A stretch of 64,000 bases of DNA from Streptomyces sp. CBMA29 (GTDB lineage: Bacteria; Actinomycetota; Actinomycetes; Streptomycetales; Streptomycetaceae). Positions 1 through 7,279 of this stretch are shown here, in pieces. The first letter of the stretch is position 1. Every line of letters begins with the position of its first letter. A program made the translations under genes and the position numbers. The notes below the pieces were generated by a model. That model had not been told where the DNA came from. It searched no databases and worked only from the letters and a program-made list of their open reading frames with translations. The stretch spans positions 1 through 64,000 of the forward strand of contig NZ_MECL01000035.1 of the NCBI RefSeq assembly GCF_014596445.1, in the 5' to 3' direction.

Positions 1-836
1 GCGGCGGCCCCGGCCGGGTCGGCCTCCGCCGCCGTACGCGCCGCGTCGTAGCGGGCCATCGCGGGAGCCAGCACACGGTTGTCGAAGACCGGGTCGGTCG
101 CGGGACCCGCGGGCGGGCTCAGCAGCAGCCCGTCGGCGGCGCGGTCGGTCTGCGCGCGCTCGGCGGCGACCGCCCCGTCCAGCCCGTCCGGCGGGTCGAT
201 CCAGCCGAGCAGGCCGCCCAGGTGCTGGTCCTCCATCGAGCTCTGCCCGGTCGCCCAGTGCCGGGTCAGCAGCTCCGTCGCGGCCACCAGCAGCGCGCTG
301 CCCGGCGTACGCGCCCGCTCCCCGTAATGCGTCAGCCAGCGGCCGAGCAGCGGCACCGGCACCGGGACGGGGTGCGGCGCGTCCGCGTCCTCGACGGTCC
401 GCAGGAAGCGCGTGGACCGGCCGAGCAGGCGTACGTACTCCAGCGCCGCGCTGTTCGGCACCACGATCTGCGGCGCGTCCGAGCAGACTTCGGACGCTCC
501 CCCAGCCCGGCGGCTGGGAGGTGCCCCCACGCGGTTGCGCGTGGCGGGCTCCACCTCCACGTCGTCCGCGTACGCGTCCATCAACGGCAGTACGGCGCCC
601 GCGAGCCCGGCGAAGAAGCCGAAGCGCAGCTCCCGGTCCAGCGGCTGCGGCACCACCAGCAGCTCGGGCGCCGCCCGGTCGGTGCCGACCATCGCGCCCA
701 GCGGCGCGCCCGCCTCACCGGCCGTCGTCAACGGCACCAGCACCAGCGGCCGTTCGGCCAGATGCCGGTGGCGTACGGTCGCCGCGGGTACGGCCCGGCC
801 CGTCGCGACGGCCTCGGCCCGCGCGAGCGTGTTCAT
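1..836 (-). CDS. Unknown protein, 3' end outside window
   Basis: An open frame begins at an ATG (834-836) and runs off the left edge, giving about 278 visible residues. The ATG overlaps the TGA of the nuclease gene upstream by one base (TGATG), so the two genes are probably translationally coupled and functionally linked. The visible protein is rich in Ala, Pro and Arg, has no signal peptide or clear membrane segment, and shows no motif I recognise. A short stretch at about residues 100-118 is encoded by a palindromic interspersed repeat (485-535) that stays in frame. The function is unknown. Codon bias strongly supports it as a real gene. Confidence 0.7.
   Translation of the reverse strand, partial: MNTLARAEAVATGRAVPAATVRHRHLAERPLVLVPLTTAGEAGAPLGAMVGTDRAAPELLVVPQPLDRELRFGFFAGLAGAVLPLMDAYADDVEVEPATRNRVGAPPSRRAGGASEVCSDAPQIVVPNSAALEYVRLLGRSTRFLRTVEDADAPHPVPVPVPLLGRWLTHYGERARTPGSALLVAATELLTRHWATGQSSMEDQHLGGLLGWIDPPDGLDGAVAAERAQTDRAADGLLLSPPAGPATDPVFDNRVLAPAMARYDAARTAAEADPAGAA
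485..535. repeat. Small palindromic Streptomyces-type repeat inside a coding region
   Basis: The stretch contains CTCCCCCAGCC (497-507) and GGCTGGGAG (512-520), which pair around a four-base loop with one bulged C, followed by a GTGCCCCC run. I recall near-identical palindromes scattered through many Streptomyces genomes, usually between genes. Here it lies inside the first gene without breaking the frame. Confidence 0.6.
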
Positions 837-2062
837 CAACGACATGCGGCACCGTCCCGTGCGGCGGCGTCGTCCGGTACGCCGCCCGGTACCCCGCCCG
901 GTACGCCGTCCCGTCCGGCGGCCTGGGCGGGCAGCGCGGGGGGCTCCTCCCGGGCGGACAGCGCCTCGGCCCGCAAGGCCGCCGCCCGGCGCAGCGCCGC
1001 CACCGCCGGGTCGGCCGGGTCACCGGCCTCACCGTGCGCGGCCGACAGCACCGCCTCCACCGTCGTCAGGGTGCCCAGCTCGCCGCGCAGACCGCGGCCG
1101 AGGGACTCCACGCAGCCGTCCGCCCGCGACCGGTCACGGCAGTGGTACGCCAGCTCGCAGGCCGACAGGCACTCGGGTGCGTACGCGGCGGGCACGGCGT
1201 CCACGGCGGCGGTCAGGTCGATCCGCGGCCGGGTCGGCGTACTGCCGTCCGCGCCGTACCTCAGGTCGAAGGTGGTGCCCTCGGGGAGGGCCGCCGCGAT
1301 CTCCTCGATCCGGGTCAGCCGGGTCAACTGCCGCCGGGTGACCGAGAGCTGCTTGCGCACGTCGACCCACTCGGCGGTCGGCAGATTCGAGAAGTCCTTC
1401 GGGCAGACCAGCAGGACGTCGGGCCGGGTCCGGCCGGCCGCCACCTCGTCGAGCGCGAGCACGTACACCGCGGACTGCCGGGCCGCCGCGCCGACCTTCA
1501 ACGCGTCCGCGCCGCCGTCCAGGATCGGGAAGGACTTGATCTCCACCACCGTCCAGGACCCGTCGGGCCGCACCGCCACCGCGTCCGGCTCCAGATACGC
1601 CAGGGAGCCCGCGACCTCGAGTGCCAGCAGCGGGTGGTCGAGCAGCGTCCAGGAACCGGCCGGTGCCTCGGCGAGCGCCAGCCGCGTCCGGGCCGCCCGG
1701 CCCTCGGGCCCCGCCGCCGACAGATCGGGGACCTGAGCGGACTGCGGAATCCCCGCCGCCGTCTCCGCCGCGCCCAGCAGCCGCAGCAACTCGGCGCAGC
1801 CGTCCCGTTTGACGCGGGCCTCGAAGGCGTGGCCGCGCGAGAAGGCGAAGCGGGACTGGCCGAACCGGGCGGGCGCGCCCAGCACTTCGGCGACCGCGCC
1901 CTTGTCGACCCCGGCGGCGTCCAGCAGCGCGCGGCGGCGGCAGCCGGGGTTGGCGGCCAGCGCGGCCAGCGCGCGTGCGTCGAGCGGCCGTGGCGCGGTG
2001 TCGGGGCCGCGCAGCGCGGCCAGCCGTTCCCGCAGCGAGTGGTGGTGGTGCGTAGTGCTCAC
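836..2062 (-). CDS. Cas4/RecB-like PD-(D/E)XK nuclease with iron-sulfur-type cysteines
   Basis: The 408-residue protein starts at a GTG and has a four-His run at residues 5-8. It has the layout of a Cas4/AddB-type nuclease: a lone Cys41 followed by RRR, an Asp160 in EPDA, the E174-I-K176 of the PD-(D/E)XK core, a QxxxY motif (Q196, Y200), and a distal cluster C298-x3-C302-x5-C308-x8-C317 that could bind a 4Fe-4S cluster with Cys41. From the family, the expected activity is metal-dependent DNA end processing, in the cytoplasm. No cas1/cas2, helicase or CRISPR array is in view, so a CRISPR role is not supported. The coupled downstream gene is the only visible partner. The call rests on motifs I can see; the substrate is unknown. 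Confidence 0.6.
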   Translation of the reverse strand: MSTTHHHHSLRERLAALRGPDTAPRPLDARALAALAANPGCRRRALLDAAGVDKGAVAEVLGAPARFGQSRFAFSRGHAFEARVKRDGCAELLRLLGAAETAAGIPQSAQVPDLSAAGPEGRAARTRLALAEAPAGSWTLLDHPLLALEVAGSLAYLEPDAVAVRPDGSWTVVEIKSFPILDGGADALKVGAAARQSAVYVLALDEVAAGRTRPDVLLVCPKDFSNLPTAEWVDVRKQLSVTRRQLTRLTRIEEIAAALPEGTTFDLRYGADGSTPTRPRIDLTAAVDAVPAAYAPECLSACELAYHCRDRSRADGCVESLGRGLRGELGTLTTVEAVLSAAHGEAGDPADPAVAALRRAAALRAEALSAREEPPALPAQAAGRDGVPGGVPGGVPDDAAARDGAACR

Positions 2063-2083
2063 CCGCGAAAGTGTGGCACCCGG

Positions 2084-3184
2084 CTACGACATCCGGCTCT
2101 GTCCGGCGTGTTCGCCCGCCGCCCGCGGGTCGTCGGCATCATCCGGCCCGTCCGCGCCGGGCGGTACGGAGACGGTCCGCGGCTTCGGTACGGAGGCGCC
2201 GCCGCCGGGCGTCGGGATGCTCGCGGCGACACCGCTGACGCCGGTGCCATGCGCGCCGGGGGAGACCTGCGTGCCGTTGGAGACCTGTTTGCCGTTGGAT
2301 ACCTGCGCGGTGTGGGCGACGTGCGCGGTGTGGGTCACGTGCGCGGCGACCACCGCGGACGACGAACCGGAAACCGGCTCCGACCCCTCGGCCGTCGGCC
2401 TGCCCACGGCTTCCTTCACGCGCGCCAGCAGCCGGTCGGCGACCCGCAGCGCGGGCTTCGCCAGCAGATAGCCCAGGCCCATCACGGCGACACCGGCCAC
2501 CGCGTCCAGCAGATAGTGGTTGGCGGTGCCCATCACGACACACGCCGTCGTCATCGGGTAGAGCACGCCCAGGGTGCGCACCACCCTGTTCCGCCCGTAG
2601 CGCCACAGGATGATCCCGCACCACAGCGACCAGCCCACGTGGAGGCTGGGCATCGCCGCGTACTGGTTGGTGAGATGTCCCATACCGCGCGGCGCGCTCG
2701 CGTCGGTGCCCCACCAGCCGTAGGAGCCGTACTGCGCCATCGTGTCGATGAAGCCGTGCCCGCCGCCGATCAGCCGCGGCGGCGCGGTGGGCGCCACGGT
2801 GAAGCCGACCAGACCGATCAGCGTCGAGATCATCAGCCACGTACGCGCCATCCGGTAGTGCGTGGGGCGGCGGCGCCACAGCCAGACCAGGATGCTCGGC
2901 GTGACCACATAGTGCAGCGACGCGTACGCGAAGTCCGCGGGCACGCCCAGGAAGGCGTGCTGGGTGAAGAGCTTGTTGAACCAGCGCTCCGGATCGATGT
3001 GCAGGAGCTGCTCGAGGTGCAGGATGTCCGCGCCGTGTTCGACGGCGTCGTCCACATCCCCCCTGACCAGCAGGCGGGCGCCGGAGTAGAGCCCGTAAAT
3101 CACCGCGATGAGCGGCAGCTCTGTCCACCAGCGCAGCTTGCCCCGGTAGGCGGCGGCGCGCGGCGCGGTGGCGGTGATCGTCAT
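2084..3184 (-). CDS. PAP2-superfamily integral membrane phosphatase
   Basis: The 366-residue protein has about six hydrophobic segments between residues 20 and 245. It carries the three-part acid phosphatase signature in the form seen in Aur1/inositol-phosphoceramide-synthase-like PAP2 proteins: APTAPPRL (131-138), PSLHVGWS (179-186) and NHYLLDAVAG (222-231), with the catalytic His residues in the last two. It probably acts on a lipid phosphate or transfers a phospho-head group at the membrane. The C-terminal 110 residues are a low-complexity tail with short repeats around THTAHV and QVSNG. The ATG at 3182-3184 is preceded by GGAGAG. It is divergent from the TetR gene, which may control it; the lipid substrate cannot be told. 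Confidence 0.75.
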   Translation of the reverse strand: MTITATAPRAAAYRGKLRWWTELPLIAVIYGLYSGARLLVRGDVDDAVEHGADILHLEQLLHIDPERWFNKLFTQHAFLGVPADFAYASLHYVVTPSILVWLWRRRPTHYRMARTWLMISTLIGLVGFTVAPTAPPRLIGGGHGFIDTMAQYGSYGWWGTDASAPRGMGHLTNQYAAMPSLHVGWSLWCGIILWRYGRNRVVRTLGVLYPMTTACVVMGTANHYLLDAVAGVAVMGLGYLLAKPALRVADRLLARVKEAVGRPTAEGSEPVSGSSSAVVAAHVTHTAHVAHTAQVSNGKQVSNGTQVSPGAHGTGVSGVAASIPTPGGGASVPKPRTVSVPPGADGPDDADDPRAAGEHAGQSRMS

Positions 3185-3475
3185 GCGGGCGTCTCTCCAG
3201 GTTCTCCGAAGGCCGCGGGCGGGCGGTCATGGTCGTGGCGCGTACCCTCTACCGTACGACGTACGCTAAACGCCACGTACACCGGCCCAGAACTACGGAA
3301 GAAACTCCGACATCGTACGGTGTTCAACGTTCCGTAGCAGGGGTATGTGCAGTCGAGGACGCCCGGTCCGCTCTCCGGGTTGCCTTCCTCGGCGTATTCC
3401 TCGACGTGTTGGCGACGTTTTGACCTCGGCGTACCTCATCGATCGAGGCACTCAAGCACAACTGATGTGCGACTG

Positions 3476-3505
3476 AAGTACGAGTAAGTACGACTAAGTA
3501 CGAGA
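3476..3505 (+). promoter_or_regulatory. Three 10-bp direct repeats ahead of the tetR gene
   Basis: Three tandem copies of AAGTACGAgt (AAGTACGAGT, AAGTACGACT, AAGTACGAGA) end 14 bases before the TetR ATG, and a weaker fourth copy precedes them. The 10-bp period puts each copy on the same helix face. The rest of the 335-bp divergent gap (3185-3519) also has several GTACG-rich near-palindromes at about 3240-3285, upstream of the PAP2 gene. Autoregulation by the TetR protein is a reasonable inference. Confidence 0.4.
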
Positions 3506-3519
3506 AACAAGAGAATCGG

Positions 3520-4209
3520 ATGTCCGTCACCCAGCCGGTCCGCTCCCCACGGCGCCGCGCTCCCCGCAACTCGCTCAACCCCGACCGTATCCTCGACGCC
3601 GCGATCACCCTCCTCGACCGCGACGGCGCCGAGGCGTTCACCATGCGCGCGCTCGCCCAGGAACTCGGCGTCGGCACCATGGCGGTCTACTCCCACTTCC
3701 GCGGCAAGGACGAGATCAGCGACGCCGTGGCACAGCGTCTGATGGACACGATAGAGCTTCCGCCCACCGGCACGGGCGATCCGCGAGGTGAGCTGCGGGA
3801 GGTCTGCCGCGGCGTCTACGGGCTCTTCACCGAGCACCCCTCCGCGCTCCAGCTCCTCACCATCAGGCCGCTGCGCGGCGACGACGCCATAGCCGTCATC
3901 GACCGCATGCTCGAACTGCTCAGGCGCGCCGGACTCGGCCGCGCCGACGCCGCGCACGCCCACGTGGCCCTCATGCAGTACACCGTCGGCTCCGCCCTGT
4001 GGAACACGCGGCGGGCCCGCGCCCTGTGCGAGGACGGGGTACGCGACCGGGTCCGCGCCAAGATCGACGCCCTGCCGCCCGACGTCTACCCCGCCCTCGT
4101 CAGCCTCGCGCCCGAACTCCTCTGCGCCCAGGACCAGGGGTCCGCGCAGTACGAATTCGGCCTCGAAGGACTGCTGGAAGGGCTGCTCGGCGGCGGCCAG
4201 GGGCTCTGA
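3520..4209 (+). CDS. TetR-family transcriptional regulator
   Basis: The 229-residue protein has a TetR N-terminal helix-turn-helix at about residues 22-68 (RILDAAITLLDRDG ... FTMRALAQELGVGTMAVYSHF). A C-terminal all-helical ligand domain follows, of the kind seen in TetR_C proteins. It is divergent from the PAP2 phosphatase gene across a gap full of GTACG repeats and is probably a repressor of itself and that gene. The ligand is unknown. The C-terminal end is Gly-Leu rich. The start was chosen for the MSVTQP ATG just after the repeats; there is no strong ribosome site. Confidence 0.85.
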   Translation: MSVTQPVRSPRRRAPRNSLNPDRILDAAITLLDRDGAEAFTMRALAQELGVGTMAVYSHFRGKDEISDAVAQRLMDTIELPPTGTGDPRGELREVCRGVYGLFTEHPSALQLLTIRPLRGDDAIAVIDRMLELLRRAGLGRADAAHAHVALMQYTVGSALWNTRRARALCEDGVRDRVRAKIDALPPDVYPALVSLAPELLCAQDQGSAQYEFGLEGLLEGLLGGGQGL

Positions 4210-4330
4210 GGGCGCGGACGGCCGGGCCCGCGCGCGGCCCTCGTGCGGCCTGTGCGCGGCCCGTGCGCGAGGAGACGGCGGGGCCGTGCGCGATGATGGG
4301 GGGCCCGCTTCCTAGGAAAGGCACCGCCGC

Positions 4331-4924
4331 ATGGCTCCGCGCATTCTTCTGGTCAGACACGGCCAGACGGAATGGTCCCTGTCCGGGCGGCACACCGGCC
4401 GCACCGACATCCCCCTCACCGAGGAGGGGCGGCGCACCGCGCGAATCCTCGGGGAGCGGCTCGCGCGCGGGCCCTGGAACGGACTTCCCGACGTCGAGGT
4501 CCGCACGAGTCCGCTGCTGCGGGCCGCCGAGACCTGTGACCTCACCGGGTTCGGCGGCGCCGCCAAGGAGTGGGACGCGCTGGTCGAATGGGACTACGGC
4601 GACTACGAGGGCCTGACGCCCGCCCAGCTCCAGGGCCTGCGGCCCGGCTTCACCATCTGGCGCGACGGCGTGCCGGGCGGTGAGGCGCTGGCCGAGGTCG
4701 CCGCGCGCGCCGACCAGGTCGTCTCCTGGGCGCGGTCCGCCGAGCGCGACGTCCTCGTCTTCGCCCACGGGCACTTCCTGCGCGTCCTCGGGGCCCGCTG
4801 GCTCGGCCTCGACCCGTCCTTCGCCGGCGCCCTCCGCCTCGACCCCGCCTCCCTGTCCATCCTCGGCTGGGCCTACGGCGCGCCGGCGATCGAACGCTGG
4901 AACGACACGGGTCACTTGGCGTGA
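4331..4924 (+). CDS. Histidine phosphatase (phosphoglycerate-mutase superfamily)
   Basis: The 197-residue protein has the phosphohistidine motif RHGQTEW at residues 9-15, the second-half motif [11 protein letters not shown], and the conserved [12 protein letters not shown] segment after SPLLRAAET. These are the two catalytic His residues and supporting Arg and Glu of histidine phosphatase branch 1. It is a soluble cytoplasmic enzyme of normal length. Proteins of this size in actinomycetes act on small phosphoesters, and sequence alone does not name the substrate. The ATG follows AGGAAAGGC. It is convergent with the hydrolase gene at 5117, with the solitary repeat arm in between. Confidence 0.85.
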   Translation: MAPRILLVRHGQTEWSLSGRHTGRTDIPLTEEGRRTARILGERLARGPWNGLPDVEVRTSPLLRAAETCDLTGFGGAAKEWDALVEWDYGDYEGLTPAQLQGLRPGFTIWRDGVPGGEALAEVAARADQVVSWARSAERDVLVFAHGHFLRVLGARWLGLDPSFAGALRLDPASLSILGWAYGAPAIERWNDTGHLA

Positions 4925-4957
4925 GGCCCTGGCTCTTTCGGGTGCCGTTCGGGTGCC

Positions 4958-5110
4958 GTTCGGGCGGGGGTCGGTGCCGGGCCGGGGTACCTCCTCGAAA
5001 TCCGTATCACCTGGTCACGCGTATCCGGTGACCTTCCTGTCAACGTATTTCTGCGGGGGCACCCCAGCCCGTCCCCTCCCCTCCCCTCCCCTCCCCTCCC
5101 CTCCCCCTTC
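4958..5110. repeat. Solitary arm (copy A) of the inverted-arm repeat family
   Basis: This stretch matches the arms of the two large elements at 9346-10430 and 29611-30704. It shares GGGGTACCTCCTCGAAATCCGTA, split here as GGGGTACCTCC and TCGAAATCCGTA, and then CTGTCAACGTATTTCTGCGG and GGGCACCCC. The outer pairing is AAATCCG (4998-5004) with CGTATTT (5044-5050). The inner stem is a perfect GGTCAC (5013-5018) / GTGACC (5028-5033). There is no partner arm or unit array; instead it runs into a CTCCC microsatellite (about 5071-5105). It lies between two convergent genes. Confidence 0.75.
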
Positions 5111-5116
5111 CTCGGC

Positions 5117-6409
5117 TCAGGAGGCGGGTGTCGGCAGGGGGCGGTTCAGGAGGAAGGACCGGAGGAGGGCGGTGTAGAGGGCGGGCTGGTCGTGGGAGAT
5201 GGCGTGGCCCGCGTCCTTGACGCGCACGATGCGGGAGTCCGGGAGGGTCTGCCGGTACTCCTCGGTCACGGCGGGCTTGATGAAGTCGCAGCTTCCCCGC
5301 ATGACCAGGGAGGGAACGTGGATGGCGCGCAGCTTGGGGCGCGGGTCGGGGAGCTGTTCAAAGTCCTTGACGGTCATCTGGTTGCTGTAGAAGCCCTGGG
5401 GGTTGGCGTGCGCCTCCGAGGCCGCGGCGTCCGCGCAGGAGGCGGTGTCCTTGCCGAGCAGGGCCACCTCGTGCATCCAGTGGTCGAGTTCGCCGTCGCC
5501 CACCAGGGCGTGCGCGGCGCGCGCGTTGATCTGGAGCAGCAGGCTGGCGGCGATCAGCCGCGGCTTGCTGTCGAGCCGGTCACGGGCCGCCCGCTGGGCC
5601 GGTGTCAGGTGGTCCCAGGGGTCTCCCGCCGCGGAGCCGGGGAATTCGTGGCCCCACAGCGCGCCGGGCGAGGTGAACACGGCCTTGGCGACGTGCGTGC
5701 CGTGCGCCAGCAGGTACTGGGCGGCCAGCGAACCGCCCCACGACTGGCCGACGACGATGATCCGGTCCGCCCCGATCGTGCGGCGGATCGCGTCGAGGTC
5801 CGCGACCTGGCGCGCCACCGTGTACTGGGTGATGTCGGAGAGCCGGGTGGAGCGTCCGGCGCCCACCTGGTCGTACGCGTAGACGTCGAAGCCGTCCGCG
5901 GCCAGTTCCCGGCCGCCGGTGGGGATGCCCTCGGACGGGGTGCCGGGGCCGCCGTGCAGGAAGACGACCGGGGCCGGCCTCGGAGTGCCGACGGCGGGAG
6001 CGTGCACATAGGCGATGCGTGAGCCGGTCGGCAGATTCCAGAATCCGACGTCCGCCGGGACCGGGGCCGGGGCGGAGGTCGGCATCGGGCGGAAGACCGT
6101 ACCGGCGGCGAGCGCGCAGACGCCGAGGAGCAGGACGCCGGTGAGGACGCAGGTCGCCCGCAGGCCGCCCTTGCCGAGCAGGGCGAACGCTCCTCGGCCG
6201 AGCGCCGCGGCCGTCCCCGCGGCGACCAGCAGGCCGCACAGGGCGAGCAGGGACACGTTCGCGGTCGCGAACGCCGCCGCGAAGAAACCTGCCGTCGCGG
6301 TGACGGGCGTCAGCGCCACCGTGACGACGAGGAGGACGCCGCCGAATATGCGGCGCGCGAGCGGGGGAAGAGGGGGGAGCGGGGGAAGCGGGGGAGGTCT
6401 CAGTGCCAT
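5117..6409 (-). CDS. Membrane-anchored alpha/beta hydrolase, proline-iminopeptidase type
   Basis: The 430-residue protein opens with a Pro/Leu run and about four hydrophobic segments (residues 20-120). An alpha/beta-hydrolase domain follows that most resembles peptidase family S33. The oxyanion motif HGGPGTPSEG, the nucleophile elbow GQSWGGS, an acid in MRGSCDFI and a His in DAGHAIS form the catalytic triad. The hydrolase domain should face outside the membrane if the N-terminal segments anchor it. The membrane part on a proline-iminopeptidase-like domain is common in actinomycetes, but its substrate is not known. The start is the MALRPPP ATG. Confidence 0.75.
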   Translation of the reverse strand: MALRPPPLPPLPPLPPLARRIFGGVLLVVTVALTPVTATAGFFAAAFATANVSLLALCGLLVAAGTAAALGRGAFALLGKGGLRATCVLTGVLLLGVCALAAGTVFRPMPTSAPAPVPADVGFWNLPTGSRIAYVHAPAVGTPRPAPVVFLHGGPGTPSEGIPTGGRELAADGFDVYAYDQVGAGRSTRLSDITQYTVARQVADLDAIRRTIGADRIIVVGQSWGGSLAAQYLLAHGTHVAKAVFTSPGALWGHEFPGSAAGDPWDHLTPAQRAARDRLDSKPRLIAASLLLQINARAAHALVGDGELDHWMHEVALLGKDTASCADAAASEAHANPQGFYSNQMTVKDFEQLPDPRPKLRAIHVPSLVMRGSCDFIKPAVTEEYRQTLPDSRIVRVKDAGHAISHDQPALYTALLRSFLLNRPLPTPAS

Positions 6410-6524
6410 GCCGCCGAGGCTAGGTACGCGCGGGTCACCCGGTCGTCGTGCGCCCGGACGACCGGCACGCGGCGAAATCCGCAGGTCGGCGGGGTGCCGA
6501 CCCCCGCCGCACGGCGGGGGTCCC

Positions 6525-6643
6525 GGCCGCGGACTCAGGCGGCTCCGGGGCGGATCAGGCCCTCGTACGCGGCCGGGGGCTGCGGGCCGCGGACTGTGGG
6601 TTTAGCCGGTTCCGGGGCGGATCAGGCCCGTCTCGTACGCGGC
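6525..6643. repeat. Direct duplication of the 3' end of the response-regulator gene
   Basis: GGCCGCGGACT...CCGGGGCGGATCAGGCCC...CTCGTACGCGGC occurs twice, at 6525-6574 and 6585-6643. The second copy is the real 3' end of the response-regulator gene. The first is a non-coding copy just downstream, with a few differences. It looks like a local tandem duplication or slipped-strand event. Confidence 0.6.
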
Positions 6644-7279
6644 GATCGTCGCCTGGACCCGGTCGCGTACGCCCAGTTTGCCGAGGACCACGGCGACGTG
6701 GTCCTTGACGGTAGCCGGGCTGATGCCCAGTACGGCGGCGATCTCGGCGTTGGCCAGGCCGCGCGCGACGTGCCGCAGGACCTCGGTCTCGCGCGGGGTG
6801 AGCCGCGCCAGCCGCGCCGGGTCGGTTGGGACGGGCCCGGCGGCGTACCGCTCGATCAGCCGTCCGGTCACCGCGGGGTCGAGCAGGGCGGCTCCGCCGG
6901 CCACCACCCGTACGGCGTCCACGACCCGTTCCGGCTCGGCGTCCTTGAGCAGGAAGCCGACGGCCCCGGCGCGCAGCGCGGCGAACACGTACTCGTCGAG
7001 GTCGAAGCTGGTGAGCACGATGACGCGGGTGGCGGGGGCGCCCGCGACGATCCGGGCGGTGGCCGCGAGACCGCCGGTGCCGGGCATCCTGATGTCCATC
7101 AGCGCGATGTCCGGGCGCAGTTCGAGGGCGAGCGCCACCGCCGACTCCCCGTCGTCGGCCTGGCCGACGACCGACAGGCCGGGCTCCGCGTCGACGATCG
7201 CCGCGATGCCCGCGCGGACGACCGCCTGGTCGTCGGCGACCGTCACCCTGATCGTGATGGGAACACCTCCGGCAGCCAC
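6602..7279 (-). CDS. NarL/LuxR-family response regulator
   Basis: The 225-residue protein has a receiver domain with acidic residues in VADDQAVVRAG, the phospho-acceptor Asp in ALMDIRMPG, the Thr/Ser of VIVLTSFD and the Lys of LLKDAEPE. A LuxR helix-turn-helix follows near the end (LTPRETEVLRHVARGLANAEIAAVLGISPATVKDHV). It overlaps the 3' end of the kinase gene by 37 bases and is surely its partner. The GTG at 7277-7279 is used here. A GGAGG about 10 bases downstream suggests that a shorter start is possible. Its 3' end is duplicated just downstream. Confidence 0.88.
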   Translation of the reverse strand: MAAGGVPITIRVTVADDQAVVRAGIAAIVDAEPGLSVVGQADDGESAVALALELRPDIALMDIRMPGTGGLAATARIVAGAPATRVIVLTSFDLDEYVFAALRAGAVGFLLKDAEPERVVDAVRVVAGGAALLDPAVTGRLIERYAAGPVPTDPARLARLTPRETEVLRHVARGLANAEIAAVLGISPATVKDHVAVVLGKLGVRDRVQATIAAYETGLIRPGTG

